Position numbers and translations under genes: made by a program. The notes beneath the pieces are model-generated. The model was given only the letters and a program-made list of their open reading frames with translations. It did not search any database and was not told where the DNA came from. 64,000 bases of DNA, taken from assembly GCF_024448335.1 (NCBI RefSeq), contig NZ_JAMOHM010000004.1, forward strand, positions 248,001 through 312,000. The letters are read 5' to 3'. Below, piece after piece: positions 17,887-25,033 of the stretch (positions within the stretch are counted from its first letter, which is position 1; every line of letters begins with the position of its first letter). Origin of the DNA: Stutzerimonas frequens (GTDB lineage Bacteria; Pseudomonadota; Gammaproteobacteria; Pseudomonadales; Pseudomonadaceae).

Positions 17887-18381
17887 TCAGGCGTTGGCGG
17901 CCTGCGCCCGATTGGCCGCGGCCACCTCCTCTCCCGCGCCCTGCAGCAGCTTCCACAGCCAGCTCGGCAGAGTGTCGGGGTCGAGGCTGTCGATCAGGTT
18001 CTTGATCGCCAGGCCCAGTTCGGTATCACCTTCGATGACCAACCGGCGGCGGAAGAACAGGGTATCCGGGTCTTCCTGACGGCTGGCCAGCAAGAGGAAC
18101 TCGCGCCAGTTGCCGCGGATGGTCACCTCAACCGGCGCTTGTGCGGCGATGCGCAGCTTGCCGCGCTCGCAGGTCAGGCACCAGGCGAGTCCGAGGTCGG
18201 CGACCTCAAGCTTCATCCAGTGGCCATCGAGCACGTCGAACGCACCATCATCCAGGGCTTCGGCGAATACCTGATTGAGACTGCGCTCCAGCGCCAGGCG
18301 CTGGAGCAGGAATGGCGTCTTCGCCGCCAGTGGCAACAGGCGGCCGCCAAGATTCACCAGATGGGCACGCGGATTCAGCAT
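17887..18381 (-). CDS. ubiT: UbiT, SCP2-domain factor of O2-independent ubiquinone synthesis
   Basis: This 164-residue protein has a sterol-carrier-2-like lipid-binding domain (MKLEVADLGLAWCLTCERGKL, then VTIRGNWREFLLLASRQEDPDTLFFRRRLVIEGDTELGL split across the fold). UbiT acts with UbiU and UbiV in oxygen-independent hydroxylation during ubiquinone synthesis, which denitrifying Pseudomonas need. The start at MLNPRAHLV overlaps the ubiV stop by 7 bp, completing a ubiU-ubiV-ubiT operon. Confidence 0.9.
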   Translation of the reverse strand: MLNPRAHLVNLGGRLLPLAAKTPFLLQRLALERSLNQVFAEALDDGAFDVLDGHWMKLEVADLGLAWCLTCERGKLRIAAQAPVEVTIRGNWREFLLLASRQEDPDTLFFRRRLVIEGDTELGLAIKNLIDSLDPDTLPSWLWKLLQGAGEEVAAANRAQAANA

Positions 18382-19265
18382 AAACCGGCCTCCTCGGCAC
18401 GCAGCATGCCCGGCTGGCCATGCCAATAACCATTGCAACCGTCCACCGCCAGCGGCGGCAGCGCGCCCTTGCGCACCGCATCGAAGGCGCCGATCACCTC
18501 TTCCATGCCGGCGGCCCGCGGGCTCAGGCGCAGCAGGTCGGCACCGCTGTCCACCAGCCCCTGGTAGTCGGCGAGCAGGTTGCTGACCGAAGCGGACATG
18601 GTCTGGATACCGTTGATGGTGAACAGCGCCTCGCCCTCCTGGCTGAGCAGCGGAATGCCCTCGGGATAGTTCTGGCAGCAGAACTGGCAGTCGTCCTTGG
18701 GCCGGTTCTCTGCACGCGCGGTGAAGCAGCGCGCCGAATAGGCCAGTGGCAGATGGCCGTAGGCGAAGATTTCGATTTCCGGCAGCGCCACGCCCAGCTC
18801 CTGCAGTTGCGCGCGGGCGCTCTTGATCAGCTTGCCGGAGGCTTCCACTGGCGGCACCCAGCGGCTCATGCCGCTGGCCACCAGCTCGGCCAGGGCGTGG
18901 CCGTTGTAGAGGTTGAGCGCCGGGCCGCCGACGAAGGGCAGCTTGCGCTCGGACATCAGTTGCACCGCGCCCATGTCGTTGGCTTCGACCAGCAGCTCGC
19001 CGTTGTCGCACAGGCGGCGCAGGCTGGACAGCTCTGAAGCCGCCTCGACCAGTGTCAGGCCGGACAGGACCAATTGCGCCGAGGAGGCCTCGGCCAGGTC
19101 GCGGGCCAGCCCCAGCCAGTCGTCGAGCATCATGGCGCGGCGCTTGGAGCAAACCGTTTCGCCGAGATAGATCACGTCCAGCGGCTGCTCCGCCATGTTT
19201 GCGTAGAAATCCAGCGTCTGCTGGCGATCCCAGTAGAACAGCACCGGGCCGAGAGAGAGTTTCAT
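18375..19265 (-). CDS. ubiV: UbiV, U32-family subunit of the anaerobic ubiquinone hydroxylase
   Basis: This 296-residue U32 peptidase-family homologue is not a protease; with UbiU it performs O2-independent ring hydroxylation. The four cluster ligands of E. coli UbiV are conserved at the same positions: C39 (GETVCSKRR), C180 (SARCFTAR), C193 and C197 (DDCQFCCQNY). GAGGAG 6 nt before MKLSLGPVLFYWD fixes this start over a Met six codons upstream. It starts 14 bp after ubiU. Confidence 0.93.
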   Translation of the reverse strand: MKLSLGPVLFYWDRQQTLDFYANMAEQPLDVIYLGETVCSKRRAMMLDDWLGLARDLAEASSAQLVLSGLTLVEAASELSSLRRLCDNGELLVEANDMGAVQLMSERKLPFVGGPALNLYNGHALAELVASGMSRWVPPVEASGKLIKSARAQLQELGVALPEIEIFAYGHLPLAYSARCFTARAENRPKDDCQFCCQNYPEGIPLLSQEGEALFTINGIQTMSASVSNLLADYQGLVDSGADLLRLSPRAAGMEEVIGAFDAVRKGALPPLAVDGCNGYWHGQPGMLRAEEAGLC

Positions 19266-19279
19266 GCGTGGCTCCTCGT

Positions 19280-20275
19280 TCATTGCCAGGCGCGGTGGTA
19301 GGCACCCAGGGTGGTCTGCGAGCCTTCGGAAAGGCCATCCAGCACCTGCCGCCAGCCGGGTTCGACCGCATAGCGCTGCGGCGCCTTGAGGTAGCTGTCC
19401 AGCGCGGCGCGCCAGACCCGGGTGACCTGCTCAACATAGGCTGGGCTGCGCTGACGACCCTCGATCTTCATCGCGGTGACGCCGATGGCGGAGAGTTCCG
19501 GGATCAGGTCCAGGGTGTTCAGGCTGGTCGGTTCCTCCAGCGCATGGAAGCGCTGGCCGTTGACCATGAAGCGCCCTTTGCACAGCGTCGGGTAACCGGC
19601 CGATTCGCCTTCGGCGTAGCGGTCGATCAGCACGTTGTTCAGGCGCGAGGTCAGCCCTTCCGGCTCCTCGCTCCAGCGCACCGCCTTGGCCGGCGAGCAG
19701 ACGCCACAGAGGTTCGGCGACTCGCCGGTGAGGTACGAAGACAGGTGGCAACGCCCCTCGGCCATGATGCACAGACTGCCGAAGGCGAACACCTCGATGG
19801 GCACCGGGCTGCTCGCCGCGACCTGCTTGACCTGCTTGAGCGAAAGCACCCGCGGCAGCACCGCACGGCTGATGCCGTAGCGCTGCTGATAGAAGCCCAG
19901 CGCCGCGGCATTGGTCGCCGAGCCCTGTACCGACAGGTGCAGCTTGAGCTTGGGATGGCGCTTGCTGGCATAGCCGAGCACGCCGGGGTCGGCGGCGATC
20001 AGCGCATCGACGCCCATGTCGGCGGCCTGGTCGACGGCGCGCTGCCAGCGACTCCAGCCGTCCGGCTGGGCATAGGTGTTGACGGCAATGTATAGCTGCC
20101 GGCCCTTTTCACGGATCAGCTGCAGGCCCTTGTCGAGCTGCTTTTCATCGAGATTGAGGCCGGCGAAATGGCGGGCGTTGGTGTCGTCGCGAAAACCGAC
20201 ATAAATGGCATCGGCGCCCTGCTGGACGGCGGCCTTGAGCGCGGGCAGGCTTCCTGCCGGGCAGACCAGGTGCAT
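19280..20275 (-). CDS. ubiU: UbiU, U32-family subunit of the anaerobic ubiquinone hydroxylase
   Basis: This 331-residue protein begins MHLVCPAGSLPALKAA, as in the family. Its [4Fe-4S] ligands C169, C176, C193 and C232 fall exactly where those of E. coli UbiU do. UbiU and UbiV form a heterodimer that hydroxylates ubiquinone precursors without O2. AGGAG 5 nt upstream supports this start. An FNR/DNR dyad lies 110 bp upstream, matching the need for quinone in denitrification. Confidence 0.94.
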   Translation of the reverse strand: MHLVCPAGSLPALKAAVQQGADAIYVGFRDDTNARHFAGLNLDEKQLDKGLQLIREKGRQLYIAVNTYAQPDGWSRWQRAVDQAADMGVDALIAADPGVLGYASKRHPKLKLHLSVQGSATNAAALGFYQQRYGISRAVLPRVLSLKQVKQVAASSPVPIEVFAFGSLCIMAEGRCHLSSYLTGESPNLCGVCSPAKAVRWSEEPEGLTSRLNNVLIDRYAEGESAGYPTLCKGRFMVNGQRFHALEEPTSLNTLDLIPELSAIGVTAMKIEGRQRSPAYVEQVTRVWRAALDSYLKAPQRYAVEPGWRQVLDGLSEGSQTTLGAYHRAWQ

Positions 20276-20384
20276 GACAACTCCTAGACATTCGGGTACA
20301 TGCGCGCCACGCACAGGCGGCGCGGCGGTCGTTCGGCTGAACGGAAAACAGCCGGCAGTCTAGGCAGCTGACCAGTGGCCAGCA

Positions 20385-20398
20385 TTGATAGGGGTCAA
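20385..20398. promoter_or_regulatory. FNR/DNR-type dyad upstream of ubiUVT
   Basis: TTGAT-AGGG-GTCAA has one arm of each variant. It lies in the 204-bp gap before ubiU, about 116 bp from its ATG. Confidence 0.75.
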
Positions 20399-20479
20399 GA
20401 TTGCTCGGACGTGGCCAATGCGACGAAATGCAGCGGATCGACCTGCATCGCGGTGGGTGCCAAGCGCAGGCAGTCGCTG

Positions 20480-20689
20480 TCAGATGCCCTCGTCACCCTC
20501 GAATTCCTCGGTCGCCCGCGCCACCATCTGCCGCCAGGCGCCAGATTCCTCGCCGAGCAGGCGCATGGCCTTGAGACTGGCAGCGAACGCGTCGCGGTAA
20601 TGCAGCGGATTGTTCTCGCTGGCGGCGCGCTCGGCAAAGGCTTGCGCCTCGTTCAGCAGCGCTTCGAATTCGTTCTGGTTCAGGGCCAT
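20480..20689 (-). CDS. small acidic helical protein, unknown function
   Basis: This 69-residue protein (MALNQNEFEALL...) is predicted soluble, helical and acidic, and ends in EEFEGDEGI. GAGGAG lies 5 nt before the chosen ATG; a Met two codons upstream would leave no spacing. It sits between norR and ubiU on the same strand. I do not recognise a family. Confidence 0.6.
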   Translation of the reverse strand: MALNQNEFEALLNEAQAFAERAASENNPLHYRDAFAASLKAMRLLGEESGAWRQMVARATEEFEGDEGI

Positions 20690-20763
20690 TGGCATCTCCT
20701 CGAGGTTGTGCTGTGAGGTTAGACCATGGCGCGCCGGCGACGACTCTGGCTGCCCGACAGGCG

Positions 20764-22290
20764 CTACTTGAGCTTCAGCCGCCGCGCCAGTTTGTGCAGG
20801 TTGCTCGGGTCGACATCCAGCAGTCGCGCCGCCTGCGCCCAGTTTTCGGCGGAGGCTTCCAGGGCGTAGACGATGGCCCGGCGCTGCGCTGCATCCACCG
20901 TCTGGCGCAGCGACAGTATCTCGTCGACCGCCACCGGCTGCTCGGCCAACGCCGGCGCTTCCGTGCCCGCGGCGTGGCTGTCCAGATCCAGCAAGTCGGG
21001 CTCCAGGGTGAGGATTTCGCTGCGCGAGGCGCCGCGGCTGAGCAGGCGCAGGGCGGCGCGACTGACCACATGCTCCAGTTCGCGCACGTTGCCCGGCCAG
21101 GAATACGCCAGCAGCGCCCGCTCGGCCGCTGGCGACAGCCGCATGCTGCGTAGTCCCAGGCGCGCCCGGTTGAGTTCAAGGAAGTGCCCGGCGAGGATCA
21201 GCACGTCGTTACCACGCTCGCGCAAGGGCGGGATCGGCGCCGGATAGACCGACAGGCGGTGATAGAGATCGGCACGGAAATGCCCGTCACGCACGCTGTC
21301 GCGCAGGTTGCGGTTGGTCGCGGCGATGATACGCACGTCCACCTGGCGCGGCTTGTCTGCACCGAGGCGCTGGATCTCGCCGTTCTGCAGGGTACGCAGC
21401 AGCTTGGCCTGCACCGTCAGCGGCAGCTCGCCGACCTCGTCGAGCAGCAGCGTGCCGCCGTTGGCTGCATCGAAACGACCCGGACGATCGGTAGTGGCGC
21501 CCGAGAAGGCGCCTTTGACGTGGCCGAACAACTCGCTTTCGGCCAGTGATTCCGGCAGCGCCGCACAATTCACATGCACCAGCGGCTTGTTGCGTCGCCG
21601 CGAATGGCGATGCAGCCAGCGCGCGAACAGCTCCTTGCCGACCCCGGTTTCGCCCAGCAGCAGCACCGGCAGCTCGGAATCGGCGACTACCTGCAACTCG
21701 CGCAACAGCTCGCGAATCGCGTCGCTCTGACCGAGAATTTCGCCTTCGCCGTGATCCTGCGACGACTCCAGCACATCACTGCGGGCCAGACGCAGGCCGC
21801 GGTTCTCGTGCTCCAGTCGGGTGACCCGCACGGCGGCCTCGATGATCAGCGTATAGCGCTGCAGGTCGCAGCGGGCGTCGTCGCCGAAGGTGCCGGCATG
21901 CAGCGCATCGAGGGTCAGCGCGCCCCAGAGCTTGCCTTCGACGTAAAGGCTGACGCCCATGCAGTCGTGCACCGGCAAGGGCTCGCCGACGTGCGCGTCG
22001 AGCAACCCGTCGTAAGGGTCGGGCAGGCGGCTGTCCGGCTCGAACCAGGTCGGCTCGCGCTGGGAGAGGATCGCGGCCAACCGCGGATGCTGGGCGACGA
22101 CGAAGCGCCGGCCGAGCGCTTCCTGCACCAGCCCGACCGCGGCCAGCGGACGCAGGCTGTCCTCGTCCAGGCGCAACAGCACCACCGCGCCGCAATTGAA
22201 ATGCTGCTGCAAGGTATGCACGAGGCGCTGCAAGCGCACGGCGTTGGGCAGCTCGGTGGTCAGGTCGGCAAGCAGTGCGTCAGCCATCAT
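20764..22290 (-). CDS. norR: NorR, NO-sensing sigma54-dependent activator
   Basis: This roughly 508-residue regulator has an N-terminal GAF domain with the region that holds the non-heme iron in NorR ([20 protein letters not shown]), a central AAA+ domain (Walker A GETGVGKE, sigma54 loop [23 protein letters not shown]) and a C-terminal Fis-type helix-turn-helix ([26 protein letters not shown] split at the turn). NO binding to the iron relieves repression of the ATPase. It is divergent from dnrN across a gap with three NorR-type sites and a sigma54 promoter. The start at one of two adjacent ATGs is uncertain. Confidence 0.93.
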   Translation of the reverse strand: MMADALLADLTTELPNAVRLQRLVHTLQQHFNCGAVVLLRLDEDSLRPLAAVGLVQEALGRRFVVAQHPRLAAILSQREPTWFEPDSRLPDPYDGLLDAHVGEPLPVHDCMGVSLYVEGKLWGALTLDALHAGTFGDDARCDLQRYTLIIEAAVRVTRLEHENRGLRLARSDVLESSQDHGEGEILGQSDAIRELLRELQVVADSELPVLLLGETGVGKELFARWLHRHSRRRNKPLVHVNCAALPESLAESELFGHVKGAFSGATTDRPGRFDAANGGTLLLDEVGELPLTVQAKLLRTLQNGEIQRLGADKPRQVDVRIIAATNRNLRDSVRDGHFRADLYHRLSVYPAPIPPLRERGNDVLILAGHFLELNRARLGLRSMRLSPAAERALLAYSWPGNVRELEHVVSRAALRLLSRGASRSEILTLEPDLLDLDSHAAGTEAPALAEQPVAVDEILSLRQTVDAAQRRAIVYALEASAENWAQAARLLDVDPSNLHKLARRLKLK

Positions 22291-22345
22291 GGTTCCAATT
22301 ACCCTCCGGGTTTTGGACACCATAACCACTCCGGGTAGATTTCAC
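22291..22345. promoter_or_regulatory. three NorR enhancer-type sites (GGT-N7-ACC)
   Basis: GGT-N7-ACC occurs three times, with the GT..AC cores at 22292-22302, 22310-22320 and 22335-22345. NorR binds GT-N7-AC, and three such sites upstream of a sigma54 promoter are the known requirement in E. coli norVW. The first touches the norR start, which allows autorepression. Confidence 0.75.
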
Positions 22346-22387
22346 CAGCAGTCGCGCCAAAGCGCCGGCTGGTGCCGGCTCGATTTC

Positions 22388-22402
22388 TGGCACGCCTGTT
22401 GC
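22388..22402 (+). promoter_or_regulatory. sigma54 (-24/-12) promoter of dnrN
   Basis: TGGCACG-CCTG-TTGC is an exact match to the sigma54 consensus, with GG and GC elements at the correct spacing. Transcription would start about 30 bp before the dnrN ATG. Confidence 0.88.
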
Positions 22403-22445
22403 GATGGCCCGTGCATGTTTATCAGGACGCATCAGGATCGCTGCC

Positions 22446-23159
22446 ATGACCGACCTACTCGACCAGACCCTCGGCAATCTCGCCTGTTCAGTGCCGGGCG
22501 CCACCCGCGTGTTCCGCCAGTACCGCCTGGATTTCTGCTGCGGCGGTGATCTGTCGCTGCGCGAGGCTGCGCGGCGCATCGAAGCCGATCCGCAACATAT
22601 CGCCGATGCGTTGCTCGCCCTGGAACCCGACGCCGAAGACAGGGACTGGCGCAGCATGCCCGCCGGGCAGCTGATCGAATACATTCTCGCGCGTTTCCAC
22701 GAGCGCCACCGCGACCAGCTGCCCGAGCTGATCCGCCTGGCCAGCCGCGTCGAGCAGGTCCACGGCAGCAAGCCGGGCTGCCCCAACGGCCTGGCCGAGC
22801 ACCTGTGGAACATGCAACAGGAACTGGAAAGCCACATGCTCAAGGAAGAACAGATCCTCTTCCCGATGCTGCAGCGCGGCATGGGCTTTCCACAGGCCCA
22901 GGGGCCGATTTCGGTGATGCGCTACGAGCATCAGGAACACGGCAACGCGCTGCAACGACTGGCGCTGCTGACCAACGACATCACCCCACCGGCCAACGCC
23001 TGCAACACCTGGCGAGCGCTTTATCGTGGGCTGGAGGAGCTGCGTGACGATCTGATGCAGCACATCCACCTCGAAAACAACGTGCTGTTCCGCAACGCCG
23101 AAGCGCCGCTCGCCGCCAGCGCGGACGAGGCTCAACGCATCGGGGTGACACAGCCATGA
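22446..23159 (+). CDS. dnrN: DnrN/YtfE/ScdA-type di-iron protein for iron-sulfur repair
   Basis: This 237-residue protein has an N-terminal ScdA_N segment (FRQYRLDFCCGGDLSLREAA) and a hemerythrin-like four-helix domain with His/Glu iron ligands (FHERHRDQLPEL, HMLKEEQILFP, YEHQEHGNAL, MQHIHLENNVLF). YtfE/DnrN proteins repair iron-sulfur centres damaged by NO. Control by a sigma54 promoter with NorR sites fits. The stop overlaps the next gene by ATGA. Confidence 0.94.
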   Translation: MTDLLDQTLGNLACSVPGATRVFRQYRLDFCCGGDLSLREAARRIEADPQHIADALLALEPDAEDRDWRSMPAGQLIEYILARFHERHRDQLPELIRLASRVEQVHGSKPGCPNGLAEHLWNMQQELESHMLKEEQILFPMLQRGMGFPQAQGPISVMRYEHQEHGNALQRLALLTNDITPPANACNTWRALYRGLEELRDDLMQHIHLENNVLFRNAEAPLAASADEAQRIGVTQP

Positions 23160-23674
23160 AACAGTACCTGCAACCGCTCGCCTGGGGTGTGGCCATGGCC
23201 TCCATGGTCGCCATGGCCAGCGGCTTCGCCCTCAGCATGGTGGCCGGCACCGCCCAGGCGGCAATGGCCCACGATCATGGCCAGCATGACCAAGCGGCAG
23301 TGATCGAGCCCCGGCCGGGTGTCCGCTGGAGCACTGACGAGGCCCTGCGCGAGGGTATGACGCGCATTCACCAAGCGGTCCAGCGCAGCCTGCCGGATGC
23401 CCCGGGCCAGCCGATCGGTGACCAGGCGGCCGCCGAGCTGCAGCGCGACATCGAGGCGGCGACCAGCTACCTCGTCGCCAACTGCAAGCTGCCGGAAGCC
23501 GCGGATGCCGCGCTGCACGGCTTGCTGATCGATCTGCTCCGCGGCGCCGAGGCGCTGTCCGAAGCCGACCAGCGCGAGCAGGGCCTGCAGCGCCTGGTCG
23601 ACGCACTGGAGCGCTACCCGCAGCTGTTCGCCGCGCCGCTCTGGCGTGACGGTTTCGTCGCCCGCCTGTATTGA
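23156..23674 (+). CDS. exported His-rich helical protein co-translated with dnrN, unknown function
   Basis: This 172-residue protein starts with a hydrophobic signal sequence (MKQYLQPLAWGVAMASMVAM... ending GTAQA), then a His-rich stretch (HDHGQHD), then a mostly helical domain with a single conserved-looking cysteine in VANCKLPEAADAALH. It overlaps dnrN by four bases and must share its NorR/sigma54 promoter, so induction by NO is predicted. A periplasmic metal- or heme-binding bundle is possible, but I do not recognise the family and assign no function. Confidence 0.75.
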   Translation: MKQYLQPLAWGVAMASMVAMASGFALSMVAGTAQAAMAHDHGQHDQAAVIEPRPGVRWSTDEALREGMTRIHQAVQRSLPDAPGQPIGDQAAAELQRDIEAATSYLVANCKLPEAADAALHGLLIDLLRGAEALSEADQREQGLQRLVDALERYPQLFAAPLWRDGFVARLY

Positions 23675-23711
23675 TCGCACCGGGCGGCGGCGCTCACTCG
23701 CACGCCGAACC

Positions 23712-23725
23712 TTGACGTTGGTCAA
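23712..23725. promoter_or_regulatory. FNR/DNR-type dyad upstream of dnrD
   Basis: TTGAC-GTTG-GTCAA is a perfect dyad centred about 91 bp upstream of the dnrD ATG. Confidence 0.8.
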
Positions 23726-23809
23726 CGTCCGACATGCGCCACCGACACCACATGCGGTAGGCTGAGGCCAACGTTGTAGTAATCGTTCCACTGAAACAGG
23801 ACGCCTTGC

Positions 23810-24493
23810 ATGGTGCTTCACCGCGTACACCACCAGATTCTCCGCAGCCATCACCTGTTCGAACCGCTCAACGAAGAGCAGATGGAAGAACTGCTCAACT
23901 CCAGCCAGCTGCTTAACCTGGACAAAGGCGATAACCTGTTCCACCAGGGCGAGCCGGCGCACAACTTCTATTTCGTCATCTCCGGCGCAGTGAAGGTCTA
24001 CCGCCTGACGCCGGACGGCCAGGAGAAGGTCTTCGAGGTCATCGGCAACCGCCAGACCTTCGCCGAAGCCATGATGCTGATGGACACCCCCAACTACGTG
24101 GCCTCGGCCCAGGCGGTCTGCCCGTCGCAGGTCTACCGCTTCTCCAACGCGGCCTACATGCGTCTGCTGGAGGCCAACCAGCGGCTGACCTTCGCCCTGC
24201 TCGGCAAGCTCTGTGTGCGCCTGCACCAGCGCATCAACGAGATCGAGACCCTGTCGCTGAAGAACGCCACGCACCGCGTGGTGCGCTATCTGCTGACGCA
24301 ACTGGCACGGGTCAAGGACGACAGCAACAGCTTCGAACTGCCGATGGCCAAGCAGCTGGTGGCCGGGCACCTGTCGATCCAGCCGGAGACCTTTTCGCGA
24401 ATCATCCGGCGCCTGATCGACGAGGGCATCATCACCCAGGAAGGTCGGCAGATCGCCATCCTCGATCGCCAGCGGCTCGAGCAGTTCGAGTGA
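23810..24493 (+). CDS. dnrD: DnrD, Crp/Fnr-family activator of denitrification genes
   Basis: This 227-residue regulator has a sensor beta-barrel (about residues 20-135), a long dimer helix (LCVRLHQRINEIETLSLKNA) and a winged helix with IQPETFSRIIRRL, the E-x-x-S-R reading head for TTGAT/TTGAC. FNR-type N-terminal cysteines are absent; DNR proteins sense NO through heme. The Pseudomonas Dnr gene likewise adjoins norD, and this copy lies on the opposite strand from norD with dnrP between them. It is similar to, but clearly distinct from, the DnrS-like protein at 16.6 kb. Confidence 0.93.
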   Translation: MVLHRVHHQILRSHHLFEPLNEEQMEELLNSSQLLNLDKGDNLFHQGEPAHNFYFVISGAVKVYRLTPDGQEKVFEVIGNRQTFAEAMMLMDTPNYVASAQAVCPSQVYRFSNAAYMRLLEANQRLTFALLGKLCVRLHQRINEIETLSLKNATHRVVRYLLTQLARVKDDSNSFELPMAKQLVAGHLSIQPETFSRIIRRLIDEGIITQEGRQIAILDRQRLEQFE

Positions 24494-24494
24494 G

Positions 24495-24508
24495 TTGATC
24501 GCCATCAA
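24495..24508. promoter_or_regulatory. FNR/DNR-type dyad upstream of dnrP
   Basis: TTGAT-CGCC-ATCAA is a perfect dyad that begins immediately after the dnrD stop codon and lies 52 bp before the dnrP ATG. Confidence 0.82.
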
Positions 24509-24560
24509 AGTCGGCGGCGCGGGCCGCGTGTCAGGCTTTGCTGGCGAGGAGGAGCACCAT

Positions 24561-24752
24561 ATGCCCAAGTGCCTGTACTGCCAGCAAGACAATCCGCCGG
24601 GGGACGCCGAATGCAGCAACTGCGGCATGCCCCTGCCGGAACACGCCGATGGCGCCCCGGAACGCCGCCAACGGCGTTTCCTCTGGTTCTGCATCGCCCT
24701 CAGCGTCTTCTGCGCGGTGATGATCGTCTGGCTGCCGCGCTATCTGTTCTGA
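24561..24752 (+). CDS. dnrP: DnrP, small zinc-ribbon membrane protein
   Basis: This 63-residue protein has two CxxC pairs at the N-terminus (CLYCQQDNPP and CSNCGMPLP) forming a zinc ribbon, then a basic hinge (ERRQRRF) and one C-terminal membrane helix. The start follows GAGGAGGAG. Proteins of this layout are named DnrP in denitrifying pseudomonads; their role is not defined. It has its own FNR/DNR dyad. Confidence 0.8.
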   Translation: MPKCLYCQQDNPPGDAECSNCGMPLPEHADGAPERRQRRFLWFCIALSVFCAVMIVWLPRYLF

Positions 24753-24817
24753 TTGCCTGCCAGCAGCCTGGGGTGAATTTCGCTTCACCGTCCATGGGCT
24801 GGCGATCCACGAGCGAT

Positions 24818-24851
24818 GTGCACGGTGGATGTAAAAAGCGACATCCACCCT
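24818..24851. repeat. 34-bp direct repeat, copy 1, with hairpin
   Basis: The unit starts GTGCACGGTGGATGT and ends ACATCCACCCT. It contains a perfect 9-bp inverted repeat (GGTGGATGT 24824-24832, ACATCCACC 24841-24849). The second copy is 121 bp downstream. It lies 66 bp after dnrP and may act as a terminator. Confidence 0.7.
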
Positions 24852-24938
24852 TCATGCCGCGCTGACCGCTCGCCCAACGAATCCCCTGTCGTGGGGTCAC
24901 GCTTCAGCGATCCACCGGGTGGCCATCCACCGCACGCT

Positions 24939-24972
24939 GTGCACGGTGGATGTGAAAAGCGACATGCACCCT
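24939..24972. repeat. 34-bp direct repeat, copy 2
   Basis: This copy matches copy 1 at all but two positions, one in the loop and one in the right arm. Less similar sequence upstream of each copy suggests a longer degenerate tandem unit filling the 281-bp gap between dnrP and norD. No gene is seen in this gap. Confidence 0.7.
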
Positions 24973-25033
24973 ACCATCGAGCAGTGCAGCACCGCGGCGG
25001 TTGTAGCGAACCGCCCTCGTCTGCATTTCCCGC

